A stretch of 64,000 nucleotides of DNA from Acarospora socialis (lineage: Eukaryota > Ascomycota > Lecanoromycetes > Acarosporales > Acarosporaceae): contig JAMYGW020000015.1 of the NCBI GenBank assembly GCA_025617375.2, forward strand, positions 124,001 to 188,000, written 5' to 3'. A program made the translations under genes and the position numbers. Within the stretch, counting starts at the first letter, position 1, and every line of letters begins with the position of its first letter. Below the pieces are notes generated by a model, which searched no databases, was not told the origin of the DNA, and was given only the letters and a program-made list of their open reading frames with translations. Shown piece by piece: positions 11,106 to 20,839 of this stretch.

Positions 11106-12240
11106 CCCCGTAAATTCAAATTTTGTTATCATAAAGGCTCTTTATCCTTTATTTCCACCTTTCACAAGGTGGTTCAGACTATTTCTTCACTTATTCTTAA
11201 TTCTCTAAATTATATGCAACGCGAAAACTGTAACGATAATTAACCAGAATATAAATATATGTGCCTCAAGCTTTTAAGAATATACTAGCTAAATTTTACT
11301 GTTTAAGTTACTGTTATAATTTATATCTAAAATATATGTTGTTTATTTTACCATCTTTTTCATTTTACCATTTTTATTTTTTCATTTTTACATTTTTATT
11401 TATTTTCTTTTTTTTTTTATTTAAATAAAAAAATCTGAAACATTTTACCATAATTTCCTGGAATATTTAAGTGCTGACGTTTTACCAATTAAAATTAGTC
11501 TCATTTTTCAAATCAGTCGTTACAGGGCTAAATAAAAAGAAGTATATAATACTTAATTATTCTAAACACGAATAATCATTCCTACGATTTATTAGCTTCC
11601 CACGGTATTTCCATAGATAAATATATCCTTAGGGGTCCACCGTTAGCATAGTAATTAAAATTAATTAACCATACCGACCCTTTAGGGGTCATGAGTCAGT
11701 TTCTTTAAAAATTTCACAATTTTTATGGGCAAGCTATTCACCCATTATGCAAAAGGTACGCTCTCATTATTTATTTAAACTTTCTTTGAGCTGCTTATAA
11801 AACTACTATTTCAATTGTTCCCTCACGGTACTTATCACTATCGCTTATATATCATATTTAGCCTTAGAGGAAGGTTCCCCTTTATATTCAAACAGGTATG
11901 TACTCCATTTTACTTGTTCAGTATATCAATATGTTCTGATATACATAGGCTGTTCTGCTTTCATTCACACTAGTTACAGAATCTCGTTTGATTTGTTTTC
12001 CTAGAGTTAATAAGATGTTTCAATTCACTTCGTTTATTACTGAATTTCTCTAAGAGTTCAGGTGTTTTTCAACATCATCTTTATGATCATGATGAAAAGA
12101 TCACCAAAATTAAGTAACTCTCTTTGATATATAGCTATATATCCATAATAGTTTCTTTGTATACTTGCCATCATTTCAAAAATGTAATGATGAAATAATA
12201 AATTCCATATCAAACTACATTACTAATATGTTTTACAAAA
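11106..12240 (-). rRNA. rnl: Large subunit rRNA, 5' exon (domain I and start of II)
   Basis: Minus-strand reading shows TAACTCTAGGAAAACAAATC (5' domain), GGGGAACCTTCCTC, GTGAGGGAACAATTGAAATA (equivalent to bacterial GTGAGGGAAAGGCGAAAAG) and GTGAATAGCTTGCCC. The 5' end lies shortly after trnP. The 3' part (11106 to 11450) is AT-rich and contains a GGTGG/CCACC hairpin preceded by AATAGTCTGAACC; this may be the end of a further small group I intron. The exact exon limits there are uncertain. Confidence 0.82.
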
Positions 12241-12253
12241 AAATAATCATAAA

Positions 12254-12326
12254 TCGGGTCATTATGATTCGAACATAACTATTCCTCAACCCAAATGAGA
12301 CGCCTAACCAACCCGGCTCTAACCCG
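12254..12326 (-). tRNA. trnP(ugg): tRNA-Pro (UGG)
   Basis: Seven-pair acceptor CGGGTTA/TGACCCG, anticodon loop TTTGGGT giving UGG, T arm TTATG-TTCGAAT-CATAA, discriminator A. It is the last tRNA before rnl, as in the conserved K-G-D-S-W-I-S-P cluster. Confidence 0.95.
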
Positions 12327-12359
12327 TATATTTATTAGTAATTTATGCTATTTTTCCTG

Positions 12360-12386
12360 CAGAGAATATCCGATTCGAACGGATGT
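12360..12386 (-). pseudogene. 3' fragment of tRNA-Ser(UGA)
   Basis: The 27 bases are identical to the 3' end of trnS(uga) at 13700 to 13726 (T arm and acceptor 3' strand). No D arm, anticodon or acceptor 5' strand is found upstream. The fragment and the full gene flank a GIY-YIG gene. Confidence 0.85.
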
Positions 12387-12439
12387 GGTCACTTAGACCA
12401 AATAAGTAAAACCCAATAAGTAATAACCTAGTAAGTATG

Positions 12440-13243
12440 TTAACTTTTTTTATTTATTTTTATGGAGTATATACCTCGGAACAATTTATTATTTCTTGCA
12501 TATACTCCTATTTGTGAATGTGAAGTTTCCAGATATTCACCTGCACTTCTCATAGCTAAAAATTTATGTATTTCACCTGTAGTTATATTTGTTACAATTA
12601 CAGATTGTGTTTTAAGATTAGAATCTCTCATTTTTGATTTAGTTTCTAATGATAAAACTCTACCCAAAACAGCTGCACGTTGTAATTCTTTCGTAGCTTC
12701 ACTATGCAAAAAACCTGACCGATTACCTGCGATTTTCAATATATTATATTCGGGTTTGAATAGATAAAGATAGTATTGTTCTCTTTCTATTAAAACGTTA
12801 GGATCACAATGTTCTAGTATATCAAATCTAAACCCCGAATTACCATATTTTAGAAGTGCTCTGTAAATAGCACTATTATTTCTTGCGATTTCTCTTAATA
12901 AGCTTGGTACGGAGTAATATTTTACTAATCTTTGGGCTATGTTTAAAGATGAACCCACATAACTTTTACCAGATTCTTTATGGGTTCATCTGTATATACC
13001 AGTTTTTTTATAATTGTCTTGGTATATTGCTTTTTTTTCAGTATCCGAGTTTTCATAAGAAAGAACTGGTACTACTACATTGTTATTGTTAAGGCGGCAG
13101 GGAGAAGAGATCATAAAAAATCTGTAACCCAACCCTAAAGATCCAACCTGAGCTCTAAAAACTCTGTGCATATCTATAAAAACTGAGGGAGAAGACCCAC
13201 AGTGTGTATATTGTATATTTAAATTGTTTTGTAGTATTTTCAT
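12440..13243 (-). CDS. GIY-YIG homing endonuclease between trnS and trnP, intact
   Basis: A 267-residue open frame in code 4. The N-terminal 85 residues are not conserved. Then come KTGIYRWTHKESGKSYVGSS (GIY-YIG core), YGNSGFRFDILEHC, REQYYLYLFKPEYNIL, a NUMOD-like region (LGRVLSLETKSKMR) and a DNA-binding tail with SHSQIGVYARN. It is not inside a recognised intron but between a complete trnS and a 27-base trnS fragment, so it may have entered a tRNA gene. Confidence 0.88.
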
Positions 13244-13249
13244 ACGTTT

Positions 13250-13695
13250 ATTTTATAATTAAAGATCCAAATTAAAAAAACACTCTTTACAAGATGTTAA
13301 TCCTTAAGCATTTATCTACCTGGGATTGGTATAAACCAGAACAGATCAAGGAATTACCTTGGCACCGTTGAAATCTTCTACAATGGTAAAATCAGGCTAC
13401 TTAGCCATATAATAAAGTCTTTAATCCACCAAAAGAAAGATACGTAAGATCTAATCAGTGGTGGAGGCTGGCTAACAGAGATAGGCTACTACAATGCCTG
13501 CGTGATAACTGCCCTAAATTATATATTTCTGAAAAAAACAAGTAAAAGATGGTTAGCCCTTTTTATATAATTTGTTAAAACTATACATTACTAATTTACA
13601 TCCACAACCGTAGACTAAATGTAGCCTAATGTTAAAAAAAAGCCACAAACAAACACGCAAACAATCGGAAATATACGAGTATATGAGCATACTTG
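13250..13695. other. Unassigned GC-richer block
   Basis: The part from about 13290 to 13510 is less AT-rich than its surroundings and looks structured or formerly coding. No continuous frame, tRNA or group I core element could be recognised on either strand. It lies directly upstream of the GIY-YIG gene and could be its 5' companion sequence. Confidence 0.35.
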
Positions 13696-13699
13696 TATT

Positions 13700-13785
13700 C
13701 AGAGAATATCCGATTCGAACGGATGTTGGTTTATCACCAAAACAAGTTTCAAGCTTATCGCTTTAAACCACTCAGCCAATTCTCT
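13700..13785 (-). tRNA. trnS(uga): tRNA-Ser (UGA)
   Basis: Acceptor AGAGAAT/ATTCTCT, D arm GGCTGAGTGG, anticodon loop CTTGAAA giving UGA, long variable arm and T loop TTCGAAT. Class II serine tRNA of the cluster upstream of rnl. Confidence 0.94.
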
Positions 13786-13944
13786 TTTTTTTTTTAAATA
13801 TAATAAATATGATAAACATAATTTATATATCATAGATGAATGCTTAAAAGGTTGTACAATTGAACATTTAGGCATATCTTTTTTAAGTATGTAGATTCTA
13901 GGTAAATTAGGACTATAATAACGTATGGTACAATGATAACCCAT

Positions 13945-14019
13945 TATAACAGCTATAGCTAGTTCTAAGGCTGAGAAAGCAAGAATAAAGGCTAAAGGTA
14001 ATAAACCTATAAAAAGAAC
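13945..14019 (-). pseudogene. Fragment of atp6 exon 2
   Basis: About 75 bases nearly identical to atp6 exon 2 (44100 to 44180), encoding FIGLLPLAFILAFSALELAI. The atp6 reading is lost on both sides. It abuts an atp6-leader-like spacer and an acidic ORF, so it arrived as part of a duplicated block. Confidence 0.88.
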
Positions 14020-14240
14020 ACTAAGCAAAAACCTAAAGATCTCACTTTTTAATAATTATTCAAATATTTATTTTATTATATTATTTTATATGTACAATAC
14101 GCTAGAAAATATGTGACTAACTAAAGAGAACAAATTAATAAAAACCTAAAAACAACAACAGTAACAGAAAAACTGATAATCTTATAGTACTGTAATGTAC
14201 ACCAACTCAGTATTTAAAACCAATAAACTATATTAAGTAT
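14016..14240 (-). repeat. Spacer repeat (atp6-leader-like), copy 1
   Basis: Nearly identical to 39595 to 39800. The part GATCTCACTTTTTAATAATT (on the plus strand) also resembles the sequence directly in front of atp6 exon 1 at 46440. It follows the acidic ORF in both copies. Confidence 0.85.
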
Positions 14241-14275
14241 CTAAACAAAATATAAAAAGTTAAAAATTTAATAAA

Positions 14276-14818
14276 TTAACCATCAGGATCTGATACATCC
14301 ATAGGTTCACCCTCCATAACATCCTGAACATATTCTAGTGGAGTTTGTCCAGTAGGATTACGATTATCACCTTGATTATTATCATTTTGATTACTACTAT
14401 CTTGATTATTATCATCCGAATCAGTGCTACTAGATGCAGAGTCAGGCTCATGGTTAGTAAGTCTTGCAACATCAGACTTTAAGTTAAAAAAATCATTTGT
14501 TTTTTGTGAAAACAATTCATCTTCCTCCTGCATGTTAGCATCATAATTCTCTCTAGATATTTTGTGATCTACGTAGTCCTGTGTATATTCTTTTTGAATT
14601 TTTTCGTGGTCATCGGCTATTTCGCGTCATTCACGTTCAAAATAGTTATCAAATTCTTGTTGACTAGAACCTGTTAAATTATTAACAATTAAACTCTGGT
14701 TTCAAGTACTGGGCTCCAAACGATCGTAGGTTTGTGCATCTCTGAGATTACTCAACCGAGTATCTTCAGTATTATTTTGTAAATCGTTGTTATTATTATT
14801 ATTATTATTATTATTCAT
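14276..14818 (-). CDS. Acidic ORF ending in DPDG, copy 1
   Basis: A 180-residue frame (code 4) starting [11 protein letters not shown]. It is hydrophilic, has no membrane segment, and contains a charged central part (QEEDELFSQK), an Asn/Asp/Gln-rich linker (DNNQDSSNQNDNNQGD) and the tail TPLEYVQDVMEGEP ... SDPDG. About 80% identical to the copy at 39860. A distant relative with the same C-terminus lies at 46838. It is preceded by a copy of the nad6 leader. Function unknown. Confidence 0.7.
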
Positions 14819-15027
14819 AGATATATATTTAATAATAAACTTTTAGATGCCTCACTTTTAACTATCTTTAGTTATATTTTTTTTAATCTAATAATAAATT
14901 ATAAAAATAAAGATTTTTTTAACTATTGATTGAGGTTTTAATAGTTAACAAATTAAAAAGCTATAAATTAGCTGTAGAACTGTTTATCTTTTAGAGAGAT
15001 CTCTCTAAAAGATAAAGAAAAAAAAAT

Positions 15028-15099
15028 AAACGCGTGCAAGATTTGAACTTGCAATCTTGTGTCCGTAGCACAATGCTATAACCATTTAGCTAACGCGCT
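15028..15099 (-). tRNA. trnR(acg): tRNA-Arg (ACG), copy 1
   Basis: Acceptor AGCGCGT/ACGCGTT, anticodon stem TTGTG/CACAA with loop CTACGGA giving ACG, T arm TTGCAAG-TTCAAAT-CTTGC. Second copy at 36601. Confidence 0.92.
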
Positions 15100-15173
15100 T
15101 AAAGTTAAGTAAAAAGAAAGCTAAAGTTTTATTTTACTGTTTTTACATTTAGTTTTTAAAAATGCTAGATGTA

Positions 15174-15246
15174 TAGCCCTTAAGATGAATCGAACATCCA
15201 CCGAAATATTAACAGTATTCCGCTCTACCGTTGAGCTATAAAGGCT
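15174..15246 (-). tRNA. trnN(guu): tRNA-Asn (GUU), copy 1
   Basis: Acceptor AGCCTTT/AAGGGCT, D arm GCTCAACGGTAGAGC, anticodon loop CTGTTAA giving GUU, T loop TTCGATT. Second copy at 36748. Confidence 0.92.
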
Positions 15247-15308
15247 TATAATGCTCTCTAAGCTATATAAACTATATGTAAAAATAAAGATACATTGTTA
15301 GATAGTTA

Positions 15309-15827
15309 CTATTTAAATGTAAACATTAAAAACCAATATTGTAAAAAGAAATAAATGTAACAATCTAAAGTGATAAGCAAACAACAACCAACTAAACCAG
15401 TATTTTTATAAAATTTAACAATGTTTGAATCTATAAATTCTAAACGATATCTATCTAAATGTTTACTTAGTTTTTCTAAATTAATAGCAAAAATAGATTT
15501 AGGTTGTTTAATAAAGTATAATTTAAATATAACAAATTCATCATTATCATATAAATCCTCTAATATATTTCCAATATTATATACAAAATCTTTATTTAAA
15601 AATATCTTACCATAAAGTTTAAACACTAAAGAGTTTTTATCATAAGAAAAATCCTTTATTAATAAATCCTTAAAATCAAAACTAGAGGTAGAAGTAGTAG
15701 AGAGCGATTTATTTAATAATTTAGAAGCAGCAAAACGAGATAACACACAAGCAAGTAAACCAGGATTATTTTTAAGCAAAAAGGTATTAAAACCGTAAAA
15801 ATTTATCTTTGTAAATATCATTTTCAT
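15309..15827 (-). CDS. Hypothetical ORF with C-terminal hydrophobic segment
   Basis: A 172-residue frame, Lys, Phe and Leu rich, with a C-terminal membrane-like stretch (GCCLLITLDCYIYFFLQYWF). Its last 20 or so codons lie inside the duplicated 530 bp block, so the end of the frame also occurs at about 36900 without the rest. No family was recognised. It may be a real accessory gene or a chance frame extended by the duplication. Confidence 0.45.
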   Translation of the reverse strand: MKMIFTKINFYGFNTFLLKNNPGLLACVLSRFAASKLLNKSLSTTSTSSFDFKDLLIKDFSYDKNSLVFKLYGKIFLNKDFVYNIGNILEDLYDNDEFVIFKLYFIKQPKSIFAINLEKLSKHLDRYRLEFIDSNIVKFYKNTGLVGCCLLITLDCYIYFFLQYWFLMFTFK

Positions 15828-15899
15828 ATTTTGTTTCTTTTTTTTTATAACACAATACTAGATATATTAATATAAAGTTAGACTCTAGATAAATCTAAC

Positions 15900-15994
15900 T
15901 GTCGTTATTTAGGTGTATAACCAAACACCTAAATTGTCAAGCCAAAGTCGCAGGGACTTACAAGTTAATAAATATTTATTTTTTTAATAACGAC
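15900..15994. repeat. Inverted repeat with inner hairpin
   Basis: GTCGTTATT and its complement AATAACGAC bound a segment that contains the inner stem TTTAGGTGT/ACACCTAAA. It lies directly 3' of trnI and resembles a small mobile hairpin element or processing signal. Confidence 0.5.
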
Positions 15995-16066
15995 TGATTC
16001 CTTGACGACTTGAACGTCAAACCTACCTTTATCAAAGGTATACTTTACCTATTAAGTTAAGGAATC
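15995..16066 (-). tRNA. trnI(gau): tRNA-Ile (GAU)
   Basis: Acceptor GATTCCT/AGGAATC, D arm AACTTAATAGGT, anticodon stem TACCT/AGGTA with loop TTGATAA giving GAU, T arm GACG-TTCAAGT-CGTC, discriminator A. Confidence 0.93.
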
Positions 16067-16155
16067 TTTTAGATATTAGCAGAAAAAATTAATAATATAA
16101 AATATATACACTTAAAGGTTTTGTCTTAAAAATCTTTTCTTTATTGTTTTTGCTA

Positions 16156-17070
16156 TTAGAAATTATATGGCACATTAATAAGATAGATATCATAAAGTTT
16201 TTTAGGATATTTTAGATATCTTCTTATTGTTGTGCTGGAGGTATTAAGCCCCACAGCTGCATGTTTAATAGAGAGATATTCACGTACTTCACCTGAATCA
16301 ACATTTCTAACTACAACAGCTTTACTATGGCTCGCCTTCATTTTTGAACGAGTTTCCATACTAGGCTTTTGGTTAAGTATAGCTGTTCTTAGTTTAGATA
16401 TAGCTTGTTCAGTGTGTTTTCTACCTTTCAATGCTGCACTTATTTTACCTCGGATTTCCTCTGAGAGATTTTTACCCAAGTGGGCTTCACTTATTTTTAT
16501 TCGTGTCTCCTTTGTGTGAGTATGTCCGACAAGAGCTGACATAGTTTGTCTAATTAGATTTTTAGTTTGTTCTGTATGTATATAACCGAAATTTGACCCT
16601 GCTATTTTTAAAATATTATATCTAGGTTTAAGTAAATAAAAATAATATTGTTCTCTGGACACTGCTTTTTCTCTTTCACAGTATTCAAGGATTTCTAAAC
16701 TAAAGTTTGAGTACCCATATTTTAAAAGTGGCGAGTGTATAGGTGTTTTACTTTTTAATAAACGAGTAATCTGATAGTAACAAAGAAGTCTATTTTTTAA
16801 ATTTGTTGAACTACCTATATAAGTATTATGATTAATATTATTAACTCAACGATATACCCCTGCTTTATTTTTATTTTCTTCAATTATCTGAGCTTTTAGC
16901 AAATCAGCATTAGAATAAAAAACTACAGGTTTTACATGAAATGATGAGTTAAGTATTGGGTTTGTATTTTTTTTCGCCTGGTGAGAACAGGATGAAAAAG
17001 ATGCATTTTTAGTTAAATGTAGAAAGATGTTTATGTTTGTAGCTTTAAAATTAAGATATAAATATTCCAT
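16156..17070 (-). CDS. GIY-YIG homing endonuclease between trnW and trnI, intact
   Basis: A 304-residue frame in code 4: unconserved N-terminus, GVYRWVNNINHNTYIGSS (nuclease core), LKYGYSNFSLEILEYC, REQYYFYLLKPRYNIL, three NUMOD3-like repeats (HTKETRIKISEAHLGK and relatives) and a DNA-binding tail (LNTSSTTIRRYLKYP). It is upstream of trnI and follows a structured block (17085 to 17195) similar to the one at 4700. The host site is a tRNA cluster rather than a protein or rRNA gene. Confidence 0.9.
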
Positions 17071-17084
17071 GACTTTAGAGGTTA

Positions 17085-17195
17085 TCTTTTCAATTCTATT
17101 AACAAATAGGGTGCTAGCCTTCTGTTGACCCGAGTACCTTTCTACAGTGTACCTTGCTTGTAGCTGCTACGGGTATTTACTGATCATAACTTATC
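17085..17195 (-). other. Structured non-coding block 5' of a GIY-YIG gene, second copy
   Basis: Contains AAATACCCGTAGCAG, AAAGGTACTCGGGTCAAC and GAAGGCTAGCACCC, similar to the block at 4700 to 4830. It probably belongs to the mobile unit that carries the endonuclease. Confidence 0.4.
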
Positions 17196-17280
17196 TGCTG
17201 CTATTTAAAAATGATTTTAAATAAAGTATGAATATGGTTAAAAGTGAATATGGTTAAAAGTGAATATGTTTGAAAAATTA

Positions 17281-17303
17281 CTTACCAGTTAAGTTAAAAA
17301 ACC
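17281..17303 (-). pseudogene. Possible 5' fragment of a tRNA (trnI-like)
   Basis: The minus strand has a tRNA-like start with TAACTTAACTGGTAAG, close to the D arm of trnI (TAACTTAATAGGTAAAG). No anticodon arm or 3' half follows. It lies upstream of the GIY-YIG gene, with the full trnI downstream. Confidence 0.4.
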
Positions 17304-17380
17304 TTAAACTATATGTACACAGATAAGAAAATGTTTATTTTAAATGCATAATATATTACAATCTATTATGTTATAAAATT

Positions 17381-17452
17381 CAAGAGCACTCAGACTTGAA
17401 CTGAGAATTTGAAGTTTGAAGCTTCCTATTTTGCCTATTAAACTATGCTCTT
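17381..17452 (-). tRNA. trnW(uca): tRNA-Trp (UCA)
   Basis: Acceptor AAGAGCA/TGCTCTT with discriminator G, anticodon loop CTTCAAA giving UCA, T arm CTCAG-TTCAAGT-CTGAG. UCA decodes both UGA and UGG, in agreement with TGA as Trp in the coding genes. Confidence 0.93.
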
Positions 17453-17476
17453 AATGCTATCTATTATGATCAGAAA

Positions 17477-17547
17477 CAAAAGCACTCAGACTTGAACTGA
17501 GAATTTGAAGTTTGGAGCTTCCTATTTTACCTTTAAATTATACTCTT
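17477..17547 (-). tRNA. trnW(cca): Second tRNA-Trp-like gene (CCA), tandem duplicate
   Basis: Nearly identical to the adjacent trnW, but the anticodon loop is CTCCAAA, giving CCA. The acceptor AAGAGTA/TGCTTTT is weakened by G-U pairs. The T arm is unchanged. It could be a functional UGG-specific isoacceptor or a decaying duplicate. Confidence 0.75.
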
Positions 17548-17633
17548 TGTTTAATAAAGTAATATACTTTATATGCCTAGCATTTTATAATATCGCTTTT
17601 TAAACCTGTATACTATCTACCTTTAGAATTTAA

Positions 17634-17714
17634 CGGAAAAGAGATGATTCGAACATCTAGTGTTAAATACACAATATTTAGCAAATATCTCGCTTTACCT
17701 CTAGCAACTTTTCC
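17634..17714 (-). tRNA. trnS(gcu): tRNA-Ser (GCU)
   Basis: Acceptor GGAAAAG/CTTTTCC, D arm GCTAGAGGTAAAGC, anticodon stem GATAT/ATATT with loop TTGCTAA giving GCU, long variable arm (GTGT/ACAC), T loop TTCGAAT. Confidence 0.92.
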
Positions 17715-17771
17715 TATCTAGTATTAATCTAAAATTTTTAATATATTTATATTATTATAAGAGAGATAAAT

Positions 17772-17844
17772 CGAGTTAGGCCGGCTACGATTCGACATCT
17801 AGTTGCTCGACAAGAAAACACTTTACCAATTAAGTTACTAACTC
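17772..17844 (-). pseudogene. tRNA-Asp-like gene, degenerate
   Basis: The acceptor GAGTTAG/CTAACTC and the D arm equal those of trnD at 33098, and the loop TTGTCGA would give anticodon GUC. The anticodon stem pairs poorly and the T arm is disrupted. It occupies the D position of the K-G-D-S-W-I-S-P cluster, so it is the ancestral locus, now possibly replaced by the copy at 33 kb. Confidence 0.6.
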
Positions 17845-17858
17845 TTAATAATATATTA

Positions 17859-17929
17859 TACGGCCAGTCGAATTCGAATCGACAAATTTCGTTTGGAAGA
17901 CGATGAGTTTACCATTAACTTATAACCGT
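17859..17929 (-). tRNA. trnG(ucc): tRNA-Gly (UCC)
   Basis: Acceptor ACGGTTA/TGGCCGT (with G-U pairs), D arm AGTTAATGGTAAACT, anticodon loop CTTCCAA giving UCC, T arm GTCGA-TTCGAAT-TCGAC, discriminator A. Confidence 0.9.
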
Positions 17930-18099
17930 TTTTTTTAATATGTTTTAATGTTCAATATTAAATATATTAATAATAAAAAAAGAATTTACTTTATAATGTT
18001 ACAAATTTATTGATATGTTTAAAAACTATTTAAGTGGTATCAATTAAAATAAGTTGTATTGTTGTTCATTGAATTTTTGATTTCATGTATTTCATTAAT

Positions 18100-19246
18100 T
18101 TATTGTTTTGTTAAACGTTTACCTAAATAATTAAGTCCTTTAACAAAAGATAAATAGTCAAGACGCTTGCTAGTCATTAAGGGGTATTTATCATAATAAG
18201 AAGTAATCAGATTATGCTTACTGTCTGCTTGAACCAAAAAAGTTATTTGATTAGCTGATTTATAATTGATTTTACATTTAAAAAAGTTGGCTATTTTTGT
18301 CATAATAGGAAGAAAAGAATCACCAGTTGGCTTGTTAATTAGTGTTTGCTTTATAGAAAACAGAGATTTAACCCGTCCTCTTTTTTTGTGATTTATTCTC
18401 TGATAAAATCAATGCATAAGAACCCTTTAGACTAATAGAAAAATAACCATCCATCTGCATGAATAAACCCTGCTAATCATGCATAAGAGTCTAAATTATA
18501 AGTATCTAAAGGTAGTTTTTGTATGTTAGTATTATATAATAAATTAAGATGGTCAATAGCTCTGTACAAATATTTTATTTTGCGTGTACGAAATTTTCCA
18601 TTTATTAAGTTAATCACTTCTGGCAATTTTTCTTTATCAGATATTCTGTACTTACAAACATTACTTAATTTTTATTGATACAGGCTTCCTGTTTTAAAAA
18701 CCTATTTCATTTTTTCAAAAAAGCCCTTTCTTTTATATGAAAAGTAAATGTTATTTGTGGATTATTTATACGACCTTTTGGGGATTTTAGTGTTTTAGAC
18801 GTTCAAATGTTACCATCACCCTCGATTAAACCAGCAAGATAAAAACCTAATTGTGGATTTGAATTTGAGTTTGGATTCTTTGAATTAGACAGATTTCTAG
18901 ATAAGTTATTATTTGTTTGTTTAAGATATCTGGGTTTTGATCTATCAAAACAATTTATAGTAAACAATCTAACTAGTGAACCAGGTGAACGAACTAAAAA
19001 AGTTGATCTAACTGGTGAACCTCTTGCACCAACAGATAAATGTAAAATATTTATATTTAATAAGATATTAATATCTTTTATAGAAAATAAAAAGTAAGAA
19101 AATACTTGTTTGATAAAGTGTTTGTATTCTACTTTACTTAAAGTAAAGGAATTAGAGTCTAAACCATCAAGTATAGTATAGGGAGTATTTTTATTATAGT
19201 AAGATAAACAATAACCTGTTGAAAAACATCTACGTTCTAGTGGCAT
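18100..19246 (-). pseudogene. LAGLIDADG homing endonuclease gene between trnK and trnG, broken
   Basis: First motif [15 protein letters not shown], later ITFTFHIKERAF, INGKFRTRKIKYLYRAIDHL, second motif WLAGFIHADGWLF, and the end [20 protein letters not shown] ... YLGKRLTKQ. These are the standard parts of a two-motif LAGLIDADG protein, but the frame is interrupted several times between the motifs. The first 120 residues are unique and include repeats of the type GSPVRSTFLVRSPGS. No flanking intron core was recognised. Confidence 0.75.
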
Positions 19247-19307
19247 TACATTAGAAAATTTTCTAGTTGTTATCTTAGGCAGGGAATGATTATTCTAAAA
19301 ATTCAAC

Positions 19308-20755
19308 TTATATCTATATCCATTCATTTCATTACGACTAGGGTAATGTCCTCCTAGTATACCTCTAAAAGGTTGTATAATATTAATTAAACTTTTATTT
19401 ATCACAGTATTTATAAAATAAGAAAAATCTCTTGAATTAATCTGTTTAATAGAGTTTCATAAATAAACATTAAATATTGTAAATATATACATATCATACC
19501 CAGATTCAACAATATCACCAGTATATAGATCAAATAGTTCTTTAATTAAAATATTTTTAAACTCTGTAAAACTTAAAAAATAATCTAGTTCCAGATTTTT
19601 GTCTAATATTTTAATATTATATTTTTTATATTCAAAGCCTGTAACCTTTAAATTATAAAAATATAATATTAATCTTTTACCTAAATCATGCCACAAAGAC
19701 ACTAGATCATATTTGTATATTTTAATTGGATTTATTAAGTAACCATTAAAACTATAATCAAGTATATTAGTATAATAAGAATTTATCTGTTCTATGCAAA
19801 AATAAAAAATTAAATTATCTGTAGTACTTAATAGATATAATATATAATTCTTTTTTCTAACTAAATAGTTTAATTTAAAATAATATAAATTTGCAAAATA
19901 AAATCCTTAAAACTCCTTGTCAAGAGCTAAATGGCTAAATATAAAATTATTACCATTATCAATTAAATATATATATTTTTTAACAAATGAAAAATTAGAT
20001 TTAGGCAAACGTCTATATTTATTATAATAATTTAAACTAACTCATCTTGTAATATTAATTTTTTTATTTAACTTTGATATCTTTTCATCTAATTTTTTAG
20101 AATTTAAATCTGTTATACTCTTTATATCACTATACAAAATTAAGATACCATTTAAACGATTAAATGGTTTAATATTTGTATTTTCATATGTATTGTTTTC
20201 TTGAGAAAAATAATAATTATTCATTATTTCTTTTATACTGTTTACAAACTTTTCATACAGATCTAGATATATATTAATATCATGTTTAGATAAAATAGTT
20301 AAAGGTATATTACCTTCACACATGTAAAAATACGTATCAACACGGAATCTTATTTTAACAGTAATACTATAATTAGTATTTAAAGAAAAATTATTAATAA
20401 TAAAATTACAAAAATTTTCCTGAGTAAAATTTTCAGGATTATATAATATATAATTAGCTGGGCAACCCTTATATCTAATGGTTCTTTCAAAAGAAAAAGT
20501 GTAAGAAAAAACGCTAGAATCAGACATTATAAAATTTGTATTAAAAAGCCCAGACATAGTAGCAAAACCATTTAAAACAAACATACTTCTAAATTTATTT
20601 TGTCTTACCATATTTTGTAAACACAACAAAGGAACAATTGTTTTTTTAATACAGATCAATTTTTGATTTAATAAAGGGGAAAAAGAAAATGAAGATGAAG
20701 CAAAAGATCTTAAATATACCGGCTTTGCTATACTAAAAGTTTCATAAACAGGCAA
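19308..20755 (-). pseudogene. Large hypothetical ORF, possibly the N-terminal part of a plasmid-type DNA polymerase; broken
   Basis: A long frame (code 4) of about 480 codons that looks broken. A stretch such as NYSITVKIRFRVDTYFYMCE resembles the N-terminal region of B-family DNA polymerases from linear mitochondrial plasmids, and a Gly-Gly-containing end (GILGGHYPSRNEM) could correspond to their TGG region. This is weak resemblance by eye. No polymerase active-site motif (DTD) is present. It lies with a family A ORF and a LAGLIDADG gene inside a 4.7 kb insertion between trnK and trnG. Confidence 0.35.
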
Positions 20756-20839
20756 TGAAAATTGAGAAGCATGGAAATGTGAGATTAAATATATATGTTT
20801 TAATTTATAATTTTTTTCATCATTGTTTTAATCCTTTCT

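Larger units (their letters stand above)
14845..15380 (-). repeat. 530 bp duplication: nad6 leader, trnR(acg) and trnN
   Basis: Aligned almost base for base with 36440 to 36955, including both tRNAs and flanking spacers. The copy at 36 kb is directly upstream of nad6, so this one is probably the derived copy, inserted into the tRNA cluster ahead of rnl. Confidence 0.9.

Noticed and set aside
10894-11208. Open frame of 104 codons on the plus strand
   Set aside because: It lies exactly over the group IA core and the rnl exon end on the opposite strand; it is a by-product of conserved ribozyme sequence.
13699-14028. Minus-strand frame of 109 codons
   Set aside because: It is formed by an atp6 fragment joined to spacer and trnS sequence; it is not a gene of its own.
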